A stretch of 64,000 bases of DNA. It comes from Trichomonas vaginalis G3 (lineage: Eukaryota; Parabasalia; Trichomonadida; Trichomonadidae). Position numbers and translations under genes: made by a program. A model generated the notes under the pieces. The model saw only the letters and a list, made by a program, of their open reading frames with translations, did not search any database and was not told where the DNA came from. Shown in pieces: positions 1 through 9,915 of this stretch (position 1 is the stretch's first letter; every line of letters starts with the position of its first letter). The stretch covers positions 1,434,252-1,498,251 of the forward strand of contig NC_067207.1 of the NCBI RefSeq assembly GCF_026262505.1, given 5' to 3'.

Positions 1-211
1 CTTCTTCAGTCGGCCTTTTGCAATACAATTTATGGGTCATTTATATAAATAGAATGGAATAATCAATTATAGTGCTGAATATTCTAGATTCCTCTTTATA
101 AATAATTCTAATTTCACCATCATTGAAATTGCGGTTGTATTCTCAATTGGAATATATTTATGAATAGGGGTATTATTTATAAATAAACTTTTTTTATACA
201 TAATTTTTTAA

Positions 212-331
212 GGCTGCACTTTCGCCCATCTGACTTTAATTCAAATTTTTGGCAACTGGCGTGAAGCGCCATTGAAACTTAACCTTAAATATACGAATTG
301 AATGCACTGCCATAGGGGCGTAAGTGCACCC
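212..331 (+). mobile_element. TTAA-flanked MITE, family 1, copy 1
   Basis: A 120-bp element bounded by TTAA on both sides (208-211 and 332-335). Its ends are imperfect inverted repeats: GGCTGCACTTTCGCCC at the left, and GGGTGCACTTACGCCC when the right end is read in reverse complement. The interior is shared with copies at 26288-26407 and 36473-36587 and with a partial copy at 52859. It carries no coding frame, so it must be moved by a transposase from elsewhere. TTAA duplications are typical of the piggyBac and Kolobok superfamilies; which one applies here is inference. Confidence 0.85.
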
Positions 332-535
332 TTAAAAAATTTAAATGCCATTTTTTGTCACTTTATTGAACAGCCATGAAAATTTGATGCAAATAATCAA
401 TTATTATTAACGGATTTTACTTATAATCGATATATTGATGCATGTACACTTAGGTAAAGCCATAATTTCTTATAGAAACACGGCATGCCCTATGAACTTC
501 AATATAAATTTAATAATCTTCATGTATTATTATTA

Positions 536-1640
536 ATTCCGACAAATCATCAATATCAAAATAAACTGCTTCGGGAAATTCTCATGGGATAGATACTTTT
601 TCCATGATACAATTGATGACGAAAAATCAAATGATGGAACAGCGTTGTTTGATACTTCAAGTTCTTCCAATTATTACATTCATCATTGTTTATTTGAAAA
701 TTGCAAAGAAAAAGGTGCTATTTACATCCAAAGGGATAATAAAATATGCACATTAATTGAAGAATGTGTGTTTTACAACTGTAGTTCCACTTCAAATGGT
801 GGATCTGTTTTCTATAACTGCCAAGGTGATGGACAGATTGTTCAACAGCGAACATGCTATTATAAATCAATAGCAAAAGACTATTTCATGGCATTTGCTC
901 AAGCAGTTTCACCTTCTCCTTCTCATTTGAACCTCACTTTTGATGTTTCTATTTCTAATTGTGGAGAAAATGAAACAAAAGGAGCTTATACATTTTCTGT
1001 TGCATGGGGTGCTATAATTATTTCCCATATAAATAGCACATACAACAAATGCAGTCAATATTCATCAATAGAAAGTGAATTCACTGAAAATGAATGTGCA
1101 TGTGAATACTCAACATTCAGAGAAAACAACCAAACTGAAAGTAATTCACTTGGATTTATTTGTTTTGATGAATCAATTAATCAAACAGTTTATGGTTGCA
1201 ATGTTATTGGAAATAAATGCGAAACAAATGATAACCAAGTTCTATTTTATTGTAGATACAAAGTTAATGTTGTTCGTTGCATATTTAGAAATAACATTGC
1301 AGCTTACATGTTTATGCAAGAATATGATGGTTACCCTTTGACTATTTCAGATTCATATGTTGATAATAATTCAACAACAGGAACAGGAAATGTTATATTT
1401 ATAAATGAAACACAAAATTCCGATTTTAATACTTTTTCTTTTTTTACAAAGAAAATTGTTTTATTAATTCAAAATTATCATATACTAGGTCAAATAACAA
1501 TCCTTTTTTACATAAAATACACAGGCGAAGATAATTTAAACAATCACAATTTTTCTTTTATTTTTTTTGCCACTATCAATATGGGAATAAAATGGTCTAT
1601 CATTATTGACAGATTCTATTGTTATTCTATATATTATTGA
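536..1640 (+). pseudogene. Cys/Asn-rich beta-helix surface protein family, copy A (decayed)
   Basis: An open frame runs from just after a TAA near 535 to about 1437 and reads with the family pattern: an F-S-W motif near the front, YYIHHCLFENCKEKGAIYI, the CSSTSNGGSVFYNC segment, TCYYKS, ISNCGENE, STFRENNQT and ISDSYVDNNST. Many N-x-S/T sites and regularly spaced Cys suggest an extracellular solenoid. There is no ATG before the conserved block: the only upstream start-like codons are TTG. After the DFNTFS block the frame slips relative to copy C (a base-count change in the T-run near 1435-1445), which destroys the family tail. It is probably a pseudogene or a 5'-truncated family member. The function is unknown; I infer a surface role from composition. 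Confidence 0.6.
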
Positions 1641-1661
1641 ATCAGAAAATATTTTCAAACC

Positions 1662-2695
1662 AGAGGTATGCTGACTACCCTTGATACAGGCCAAATGCCC
1701 CCAAATTTTGAATATAGCTTCTATGCATGCTTGTGAGCAATGTTTGTATGACCATGAAAGAAAAACTATCAGCCAACATAGTAATTTCATATATTTTATG
1801 TTCAGATTATTTTTGCCATTTTTGAATTTTTTAAATTTTTTACATATTTAGCTGATTTATTCGAATTATGAATCGACAAAAACTAATTATTTTAAGTTCT
1901 AAAATAATATTAATGCTTAAATTTCATATATTACAATAATGAATAAAAATATTATATTAATCATCATAAAGTATGATTGAAATTAAACCATTCAGATTGT
2001 AATCCCAAGTTTATAATAATCTCACATATCTTGCATGTTTTAATAATACTTTCTCAATGAGCGAATAAATGATGAGTTAATACCAATCAATTAGGCTTTC
2101 TGAGCAAAAATATCTAAATTACATAAATGTGTGAACTATTTATTAGTATTAAGATAATTTATTCCTAATAATAAAAAAAAATTTATAAGCCATACTAAAT
2201 AGTTAAACATTATGCATACCATGATGCTATAAATCATTATCGTATTATTAATTTTGCTATTTTGAATAAGTCAGTAATTGAATATACGGGTAACTTTTTT
2301 TTGGCTGATAGTTTTTAAATAAATCTATTCTAAAGGTGATACTTAAATGAATCTATATGTTTAATAGCTATTACAAGGAAAACCACCTGTACAAAAAAAA
2401 GTTAATAATTTAGGATTTTAACATATACGTTTGAGTAAACTCCCATGCGAATTTCTTAATGATATGGCGTTTCCGTAAAGATGAACGAATAATAACATAT
2501 ATGATAATAAATTTGATAAATCTTTTGTATAAAAGCCAAAACATCTATATTGTTACAATCGAAAACATAATATATGAAGTGCTTTTTCGAATGACTTTAC
2601 TTGTTTCTAAAATAATGTTATGCTTGGCTCTAGACGTGGCCATTAAAAATGACGTTAAGAGAAAAAATTAACCTTATTCCAGTCAGCATACCTCT
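1662..2695. mobile_element. Non-autonomous DNA transposon with 8-bp target duplication
   Basis: A 1,034-bp segment with terminal inverted repeats AGAGGTATGCTGACT at the left and the exact reverse complement at the right (2681-2695). The 8-bp flank TTCAAACC occurs at both 1654-1661 and 2696-2703, which is a target-site duplication. The interior holds no frame that looks like a transposase; the longest (70 codons near 2459) has no recognisable motif. Eight-bp duplications are typical of hAT and also of Merlin and P elements. The family is not decided. It lies between beta-helix copies A and B. Confidence 0.75.
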
Positions 2696-2936
2696 TTCAA
2701 ACCTAATTTCCAACAGAATTTTTTGTAAGTTGACATTTTTTGCCACTTTATTGTGATGAGAACTACTATAATTTGTGAATCTAATAGTCAATTTTTATTG
2801 ATGTCTTCTTTTATATTCTATAGATTTATACATATGTAGTTAAGTTATTACCTTGTTTCATTTTTATTCACCAAATTCTTTTCAAATTGCAATTTAAATC
2901 TTAAAATCTTCATGATTATATTATTAACACCAACAA

Positions 2937-3955
2937 ATCATCAACGATAATATAAAATGCACTTGTGAATTCTCTTGGGAAGAATATTTTGGCAATAAAA
3001 CAAATTTCGAAAAATCATATAATGGAACAGCATTGTTTAATGAAGCAAGTTTTCACAATTATTACATTCATCATTGTTTATTTGAAAATTGCAAAGAAAA
3101 AGGTGCTATTTACATCGAAAGTTATGAAGAAATATTCACATTAATTGAAGAATCTGTATTTAATCACTGTAGTTCCACTTCATCAAATGGTGGCGGATCT
3201 GTATACTATAAATGTCAAGAAGAAGGCCACTTTGTTCAAAAAAGAACTTGTTATTATAAATCAGTAGCGCAAGATTTCATGTCATTTTATCTATATTTAG
3301 ACACTGCCATCCAATATATTTCGTCCACTAAAATATATGTATTTGATATTTCAGTTTCCGAATGTGGTGATAACGAAACTATAGGAAGAAGCACCTTTTG
3401 TATTAAAAGTAGCATTATCAATTTTTCGAACAACAACATCTCAAACAACATCTCAAACAACAAATGCAGTCAATGTTCATCATTGAACAGTTATGTTCTT
3501 GGAAAATCAGGTACATATAACTTTTCAACTTTTAGAGAAAACAATCAAACTGACAGCGAATCACTTTCCTTTAGTAGCATTAATGACTCAAACCCCAAAA
3601 AGTTTCTTATTGCAATATTATTGGAAATAACTGCGGTACAGACATTTACCAAGTTCTATTTTATTGTTTAAATACAGTTAATGTTGATCACTGCATATTT
3701 TTAAATAACACTGCAGCTTACATGTTTTATCAAAAATATGAAGATTCCATTATTACTATTTCAGATTCATATGTTCAATCAAAGTCAACATCAATTATAG
3801 GGGGAACTGTTACATTTACTGATCTAATAGAAAAGTGCGATTTTAATGTTTTAATCCATTTTTATACAGAAAATTGTTTTATTGAATCGAAATTGAAATT
3901 TACTAAACTCTATAACAATGCTTTTGTAAATAGATTACAGCACCGTCGATAGTTG
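2937..3955 (+). pseudogene. Cys/Asn-rich beta-helix surface protein family, copy B (decayed)
   Basis: Open from just after a TAA near 2936 (codons Q-Q-I-I-N..., then CTCEFSWEEYFGN) through YYIHHCLFENCKEKGAIYI to about 3670. The family then continues in another frame from about 3661 to 3952 (HCIFLNN-type block, ISDSYVQSKST, ENCFIESKLKFT, ending HRR), so at least one base-count change separates the halves. No ATG opens the frame; the first in-frame Met is deep inside, in QDFMSFY. The upstream stretch TTGACATTTTTTGCCACTTT (2730) is shared with copy C and, in part, with copy A, which shows that the three are a tandem duplication. Asn-rich sequons and paired Cys suggest a surface protein; the role is unknown. 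Confidence 0.55.
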
Positions 3956-4147
3956 GCTTTCTATATCTTTATTTAGAATGATCATACAAAAAGAATAATA
4001 TATTCTAATACTTTATGAAAATTATTGAAATCTCCTTGGTCAAACGTCAGATATTAGGTTGGTATATATTGGAGATTGCTCTACTTCTATTTAATGATAA
4101 ATTAAGCTTTTCTTTACTCAAAGAATAAGAAAAAGAATAAGAAAAAA

Positions 4148-4330
4148 AAGTCTACATAATAAACTGCTCGTCAAAAAGCGCAGGCCCGATCATAAACTGC
4201 GAGTCAAAAGGAGTACCCACCTATTTGAGAGAACTCATACAATTAATTATATGAGTTTCTTTCAAAAAGTCGATTTCTGCCAGGTACGCCTTTTGGACCG
4301 CACAAACTATTCGCTCTAATTCGATATAAT
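4148..4330. repeat. Fold-back repeat cluster
   Basis: A palindromic stretch. The inner stem TGAGAGAACTCATA (4227-4240) faces TATGAGTTTCTTTCA (4250-4264). The outer arm AAAAGGAGTACCC (about 4198) faces GGTACGCCTTTTGG (about 4281). The word ATAAACTGC.CGTCAAAA or its variant occurs twice as a direct repeat, at about 4159 and 4194. A third partial arm, GGTACGCCTTTTA, lies at 4576, next to the start of copy C homology. No coding frame was seen. It is probably the remains of one or more fold-back elements. Confidence 0.45.
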
Positions 4331-4793
4331 AACAAAGAATCATAAAATATGCATGCATATAGGATGAACTAATACGATTCTTTTGAGTTTAACCTCAAAA
4401 TTTGAGATTTCGAAATTTAATTCAAGCTTCAAACCAGAAATTTGAGCATAAATAGAAGTTTTTATACTACTTATTGCATGTGCAGCTTATTCGAGCTCTC
4501 ATATTGGATAATTTTCTCTCACTCTCAGTGAAGGAACCATTAGCATTAAAAATGTAAACTATTCAAAAATTGAAAGGTACGCCTTTTATTTGAAGTTTGA
4601 CATTTTTTGCCACTTTATTGAAAAGTAAAATAACAATAATATATGATTCAAATTGCCAATTATTATTAACAGATTCTATTTTTAATATATATACTGATGC
4701 AAACGCAGTTAAAACATTGCAGTATTTCTTTTTTTTATTCACAACTTTTTTTCAAACTTCAATATAAATCTAAAAACCTTCTTAATCATACTA

Positions 4794-5780
4794 ATAACTC
4801 CAACAAATCAGTAACATTAATATAAATTGCGTTTGTAAATTCTCTTGGGATAACTTTTTTAATGATAAAGCCAATTACGAAATTGCATATAGTAAAACAT
4901 CATTATATGATAATGCAAATAATCACAATTATTACATTCATCATTGTATATTTGTACAATGCAAAGAAAATGGTGCAATTCACATCAAAAGAACTAACGA
5001 AATATGTACATTAATTGAAGACTCTGTGTTTAATCACTGCAGTTCCACTACAGATGGTGGATCTGTTTTCTTTTACTGCCAACAAGAAGGAGAATTTGTT
5101 CAAACACGAACATGTTATTATAAATCAATATCAAAAACTTATCAAATGGCATTTAAGCAATGGGTTATACAACCTTCTACTTATAAAAATTATGCACGTG
5201 TTGTTTCTGTTTATAATTGCGGAAATTCAAAAGGAAGTAAAACAGTTAGTATTATATCTGGTTATATTAGTAGTACAAATATCAATATCACAAACAACCA
5301 ATGCACTCAACATTCGTCATACTTTACTGACCTTCGAGGAAGTCAAGGTAAATGTGGTTACTCAACATTTAGAGGAAATAACCAAACTCATACTAATTCA
5401 TTTTTTTTTGGTGATTTGATTGGTCCATTTAATCAAACAGTTTCTTATTGCAATATTATTGAAAATAAATGTTGAACAAATGATAACCAAGTTCTGTTTT
5501 ATTGTTGGTGCACAACTAATGTTGATCACTGCATATTTTTTAAAGAACATTGTAGCTTACATGTTTGAATAGGGGACCGATGACACTTTAACTATATCAG
5601 ATTCATATGTTGATCAAAAGACAATAATTTAAAACAAAATTACGATTTTAACACTTTTTCTCACTTTTACACAGAAAATTGTTTCATAGATCCAGAATTA
5701 AAATATACTAGACCATATAACAATCTTCTTGTTCATATAAATCACAGACGAAGATAATCTAAAAATTTCAATTTTTTTTC
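4794..5780 (+). pseudogene. Cys/Asn-rich beta-helix surface protein family, copy C (decayed)
   Basis: The frame opens after a TAA near 4792 (codons NINCVCKFSWDNFFNDK) and stays open to a TGA at 5475, reading YYIHHCIFVQCKENGAIHI, CSSTTDGGSVFFYC, TCYYKS, YNCGN, STFRGNNQT and VSYCNIIENKC. The stop falls where relatives read NKCG/R. Homology then continues beyond it (DNQVLFYC, HCIFF, ISDSYVDQK, ENCFIDPELKYTR, HRR) with changes of frame. There is no ATG at the front. Other, weaker reading frames inside this span are shadows. It is treated as a pseudogene of the same surface-protein family as copies A and B. Confidence 0.55.
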
Positions 5781-5925
5781 CTATTTCATTTTTTTATTGG
5801 TTTTCCATACTGTACTTGAGAGTGAAGTTGTACTAAAATATTTCTATGGTTTTTGTATACTTATGAACAAAATTTTGAGATTGAAAGAAATTTTTTTTCT
5901 GGAGCGATAATTTTTTTTTTATAAA

Positions 5926-7263
5926 ATGCCTTCGAATATTTCTCTTCTTCATTTATCGATAAGTAAACTAGTATCACAATCACCTATGTTTACTCACGGA
6001 TTCCATAATTTAGATATTCGTCATTCTTCTTTTTCATCATTTTCTTCAAAATTAATACATTCATCTTCTTTTTTCAATATAAATCTCAAAAACACATATC
6101 TCACGAATTTTACAACTACTGCAATACAATCAGACAAAAAGATATACAACTCACAGATTTTTACTTCTCCTTTAGAAGCACGAACTAAATCATTATCAAT
6201 ATCGAACTGCAGATTCGTCAATGTCCAGTCTTCATCCGGCTGCATCGTTTATAATGACAACAGCGGAAGTCTTGCACTTTATTCAACTTCTTTTTCAAAC
6301 TGCCATTCTATTGACGGTCCAGTAACACTCTACACAGTTACATCTACATATTCTATTGAATATTGCTGCTTCCTTGATTGTTCTTCCACTACTTCAACAA
6401 AAACAAATATTCTTACACAGTTTTCGAATAGTGGCAAGCTTAGTTCGGTCTCATTCTACAACTGCGAATGCAAAGCGAGTTCTAGTGCCGGAATTTACAT
6501 TAAAACAGACTCATTCAGGTCAAATATGTTAAATATCTCAAAGTTTACAACAATTGGGACCTGTCTTTTTATCATGTCAAAGAATTCAGACATTTCTAAC
6601 GATGATGAAATACATACAGCCATTTTTGATACTGTAAAAAGCAAATATACTCTTGGAATCTATAATTTTACAAGTTTTAAAGTTACACAGACGAGATTCG
6701 AAAATAATACAGCTCAGTTTATAATGGATGTTGCTTTAAACACTCTTGTTCAAGTTTCATTTAGCGAATTTTATTTATTAGACGCTAAACTATTACATGG
6801 CTCTAACTCGAGCATAGTATTCAACAACTGTAACTTTGACAAGACATTTACATTCATAGAAGGACTTCCTCTTAAAAATTGTAAATTTAATTACGAAGGA
6901 AAGAAATTATTCGAAAAATTACCGGATTATCAAGATAAATGCTGGAGTACTATACAGAATGACCCAAGTTCTAGGGATAGAGTTTCAGCAGGAAAAGTAT
7001 TTAATATAATTATTTTGTTGATTGTGTTTGTTGTTGCTATATTATGTGCTATTCGTTATATTAGAATTAACTATTTCGAGGATCACGCTGGCAGAGACGT
7101 TTTAGAGCGTTTGAACGTTTTTGAGGGTGAAGAAAACCCAGAAATCAAAATGATGCTCATGGATATAAAGAATGGAAGGACTCCTGATAAAGGAAAGGAT
7201 AATACTGAAACAGATGTTCTTAAAATCGATGTTGATGAAGATGAAATCGCAAAACAAGTGTAA
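5926..7263 (+). CDS. Single-pass membrane protein with beta-helix-like ectodomain
   Basis: 445 residues from an ATG preceded by a T-run and ATAAA. Residues 1-350 are Ser/Asn-rich with short repeated blocks of the type 'SISNCRFVNVQSSSG', 'YSTSFSNCHS' and 'IEYCCFLDCSS'. This is the cadence of right-handed beta-helix (pectate-lyase-like, Pmp-like) proteins. A hydrophobic span lies at about 356-379 (FNIIILLIVFVVAILCAIRY), followed by a basic then acidic cytoplasmic tail of about 66 residues. No clear N-terminal signal peptide is seen, so either the true start is upstream or the anchor also serves as signal. Trichomonas has large families of this architecture at the cell surface. The ligand is unknown. 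AATAAA lies 20 bases after the stop. It is intact, unlike the six decayed copies of a related family in the window. Confidence 0.65.
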   Translation: MPSNISLLHLSISKLVSQSPMFTHGFHNLDIRHSSFSSFSSKLIHSSSFFNINLKNTYLTNFTTTAIQSDKKIYNSQIFTSPLEARTKSLSISNCRFVNVQSSSGCIVYNDNSGSLALYSTSFSNCHSIDGPVTLYTVTSTYSIEYCCFLDCSSTTSTKTNILTQFSNSGKLSSVSFYNCECKASSSAGIYIKTDSFRSNMLNISKFTTIGTCLFIMSKNSDISNDDEIHTAIFDTVKSKYTLGIYNFTSFKVTQTRFENNTAQFIMDVALNTLVQVSFSEFYLLDAKLLHGSNSSIVFNNCNFDKTFTFIEGLPLKNCKFNYEGKKLFEKLPDYQDKCWSTIQNDPSSRDRVSAGKVFNIIILLIVFVVAILCAIRYIRINYFEDHAGRDVLERLNVFEGEENPEIKMMLMDIKNGRTPDKGKDNTETDVLKIDVDEDEIAKQV

Positions 7264-7689
7264 TATTATTAATTTCTATTGAATAAATACTTTATATAAA
7301 TTAAACATATCATTTTTATACATCAGACCATTCTGACAAAAGAAAACCATTTAATTTCGAAATTAAATCATTATTGCAACACTAAATTATTAAAATTTCT
7401 CTAATTCTAAGTCTTCACACATAGAACCAAAGCTCCAAAACCATTCAATATTTTATCAATATAATATTATATGATTTCGAGATGCGATTATAGATTTATT
7501 TAATTTGTGTTCTATTGAAAATCAAAATTATTTTAAAATAATTGTATATATTCATATAATCTCAAATAATTTTCATGAATCAAGGGGTAAAACGATAAAT
7601 CGATTGAATTTAACATACTTAATATAGATAATTAGCTTTATAATTACAAGATAGTATACAAATATTAACATAAAAATATAAAAATAAAA
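7264..7689. other. Intergenic, convergent gene ends
   Basis: About 430 bp between the 3' ends of the TM beta-helix gene and the DENN gene. AT-rich, with no frame, repeat pair or RNA gene that I can support. Confidence 0.6.
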
Positions 7690-9141
7690 TTAAAGATGAA
7701 GGAAGTCGATACTGATCTTTCTTGAAGATTGCCTCCTCATCAATGGACGTCTCTTCTTGCTGGAGACACTCTGTCCTCTTTCTTCAGCGTATTTAGAAAG
7801 AACATCCTGGATATAAGTATTAAATGACTGGGAATTGAAAAGTTCTTCAAAGAAAGTACGTTCTTCAGGTTCTCTCATTGATAAGAATATCTCTTTGTTG
7901 AATTCTGTGGTCACATGCTGTTGATTTATATCAGATATGAAATAAGGATAAACTTCTTCAGTATAAAGACAAGATAATGGCTTTCTAAAGATATTAGATA
8001 TCTCAGAAACTGTTGATTTGGAGAAAACAAGGTTCTGACGAAGAGATGATCGATAAAAGAAAGGAAAAGAAAGAGAATGGAGTTTAGACCTCGCACTGTT
8101 TGATACAAGTCTCTTAAGCTTCCTTAATATCGACTCAGAACTTGGATAATTTGGTAAAGGAGTCACAAATTCAATTTGTCTGGCATCCATGTTAACAAAC
8201 ACAGCTGTTTCATCAAATTCTATGTTTGTGAGCTGGTCACAAGTTTTACAACCGATAATAAATGGCGTTGGAGCTTCAAGAAGTGTCAAATAATTTGATG
8301 AATTTGGCAAAGCAGGAATTGCTGTTCCTACATAATTTACAGGATGAATTAGTTGTAGTAATGACAAAACTACTAATGAAACTTGCTGGAAGTTCGATCC
8401 GAAAACAACAATTTGTCTGTCAAGTAATAAAGCAGTTACAAGAGAGATAATGTTCTCAATTGTAAGGCTGGAGAAGAAAGTATCGAATATTGCGCAATTA
8501 AGGAATTCGCATTGTTCCTTTGGTATAGATATCGCAAAATTTGGTGCCAACTGAAGAGGCTCTGATTCAATTGCATATTTGCAATAAGCGTGTATCTGGT
8601 CAGAGAAGAACATAAGTAATGGCATGTCTGGATGATGAGCCATGTAATTTGTAATTTTAAAACCTTCATTTTGATCAGAAGGATGATGTTCTGGTCTTAA
8701 TCTCGGGCTTAATATGTTAGGATTTGGTATTTTGCCCGCTGAAAACAGAGCCAGAAATGACAAGAATGTTAAATGTGAAGAAATATATTCATTTCTTGAA
8801 ATGATAACGAATGCAAATAGTGTATTCTTTGTAAATTCTGAAACGTAGAATGGAAGAGGCGGTTGAGTTGGATTGAGAATTAATGTTGAACCGTAAAATC
8901 GATGCTGGCATGAATTTATTGTAAAAACAAACATGTCTGATATGAGTTTTTCACAAACTGGTTGTTTTTCTGGCTTGGTTCCGTTTGGAAGTGCGTAATC
9001 AATCAGAACACCAAATGGTAGACCGGAAATTTCGCAAGGAGGAAATGCGGCAAGTACTGCTGGCTTATCATTTGGCGTTCCTGTTGGTGGAATTCCTACC
9101 AACAGGAATTGATCGAACATCTTATTTTCAAACTTTATCAT
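7690..9141 (-). CDS. DENN-domain protein (putative Rab guanine-nucleotide exchange factor)
   Basis: 483 residues covering a compact tripartite uDENN-DENN-dDENN module. uDENN, about residues 10-130: MFDQFLLVGIPP, FVFTINSCQHRFYGSTL and ISRNEYISSHLTFL. Core DENN, about 200-320: SLTIENIISLVTALLLDRQIVV, LVVLSLLQLIHPVNY and LLEAPTPFIIG, which are close to the textbook core motifs. dDENN, about 380-455. The C-terminus is basic and Ser/Arg-rich. DENN proteins catalyse GDP release from Rab GTPases on membranes; two Rab-family genes lie in this window, but no pairing can be inferred. The start is supported by an Inr (TCATA, A+1 at 9157), which leaves a 15-nt leader. The 3' end converges on the TM beta-helix gene. 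Intact. Confidence 0.85.
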   Translation of the reverse strand: MIKFENKMFDQFLLVGIPPTGTPNDKPAVLAAFPPCEISGLPFGVLIDYALPNGTKPEKQPVCEKLISDMFVFTINSCQHRFYGSTLILNPTQPPLPFYVSEFTKNTLFAFVIISRNEYISSHLTFLSFLALFSAGKIPNPNILSPRLRPEHHPSDQNEGFKITNYMAHHPDMPLLMFFSDQIHAYCKYAIESEPLQLAPNFAISIPKEQCEFLNCAIFDTFFSSLTIENIISLVTALLLDRQIVVFGSNFQQVSLVVLSLLQLIHPVNYVGTAIPALPNSSNYLTLLEAPTPFIIGCKTCDQLTNIEFDETAVFVNMDARQIEFVTPLPNYPSSESILRKLKRLVSNSARSKLHSLSFPFFYRSSLRQNLVFSKSTVSEISNIFRKPLSCLYTEEVYPYFISDINQQHVTTEFNKEIFLSMREPEERTFFEELFNSQSFNTYIQDVLSKYAEERGQSVSSKKRRPLMRRQSSRKISIDFLHL

Positions 9142-9154
9142 TTTGGAAAAAAAT

Positions 9155-9159
9155 TATGA
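9155..9159 (-). promoter_or_regulatory. Initiator (TCATA) of the DENN gene
   Basis: Fits the Trichomonas TCA(+1)Y(A/T) initiator on the minus strand, 15 nt before the ATG. It fixes the start at 9141. Confidence 0.6.
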
Positions 9160-9880
9160 CAAAGTTCAATAAATAGCAATATCGGAATGCTAAATAAATT
9201 GCAACACTAATAATTCAAAACGTAAGTGTTCAATTTTATTCAATATGTTCATTGGAAGATATTTCTATGAGATTATGCATTAAAATTTCCATCAGTTTAC
9301 TAAATAAGAGCTATCGAACATATATATTACAAATAAAACAATCGAAGCAATTGAATCAAGAGTTTGAACTAGGTTACATTCAGTCTTAACATTCAGATGG
9401 TTATTAAGTATCAATACCAGCATCTAATCTTTATATATTAATATAAAAAAGAAAGGTGAAAGATAAATTAAGGCCAAATTTTATGTTAATGTAATATAAC
9501 TGTGTTTTATGGTCTGTATGCACAAAATACATAGAATGTACTTCCGAATTGGCTCTTTATTTTGGTTGGTAAAGAGAATATCTTTTGTGAAAGAATATTC
9601 AACCATATTCGGATCAAATTTGCATAACGCATAGTGATCAAATTGCAAGACGATTGCCTAAGTTTTGATACAATGACTAATTTTTTCAATGAAAAGAGAA
9701 ATAACCGTAAATTAATTTTTCATTTATAAAAATATTAAATAATTTCATTTTGCTTGTTTCCATTCTTTCATAAATTGAGAAGCCTTTCACAATTTTTGTG
9801 AACACATTCACGATATATAATTGAAAAAATACGGTCGGAGTAAGATAAATATTCCCAAAAATATATAATGAATTTCGGAC
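9160..9880. other. Divergent intergenic region
   Basis: About 720 bp between the divergent DENN and glycosyltransferase genes. AT-rich. I see no gene, no paired terminal repeats and no RNA gene; core promoters are confined to the last tens of bases at each side. Confidence 0.5.
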
Positions 9881-9885
9881 TCACA
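9881..9885 (+). promoter_or_regulatory. Possible initiator (TCACA) of the glycosyltransferase gene
   Basis: TCACA matches TCA(+1)Y(A/T), with A+1 at 9883, 33 nt before the ATG. That leader is longer than the 6-23 nt at most other genes in this window, so the assignment is tentative. Confidence 0.35.
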
Positions 9886-9915
9886 ATTATTTTAAGATAA
9901 ACAGTTCTGTGAATC

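Noticed and set aside
1-163. Coding fragment INYSAEYSRFLFINNSNF
   Set aside because: Resembles the beta-helix cadence but is too short and preceded by a stop at about 50; no firm call.
2459-2671. 70-codon frame in the 1,034-bp element
   Set aside because: Short, no transposase motif, unlike real genes in codon use.
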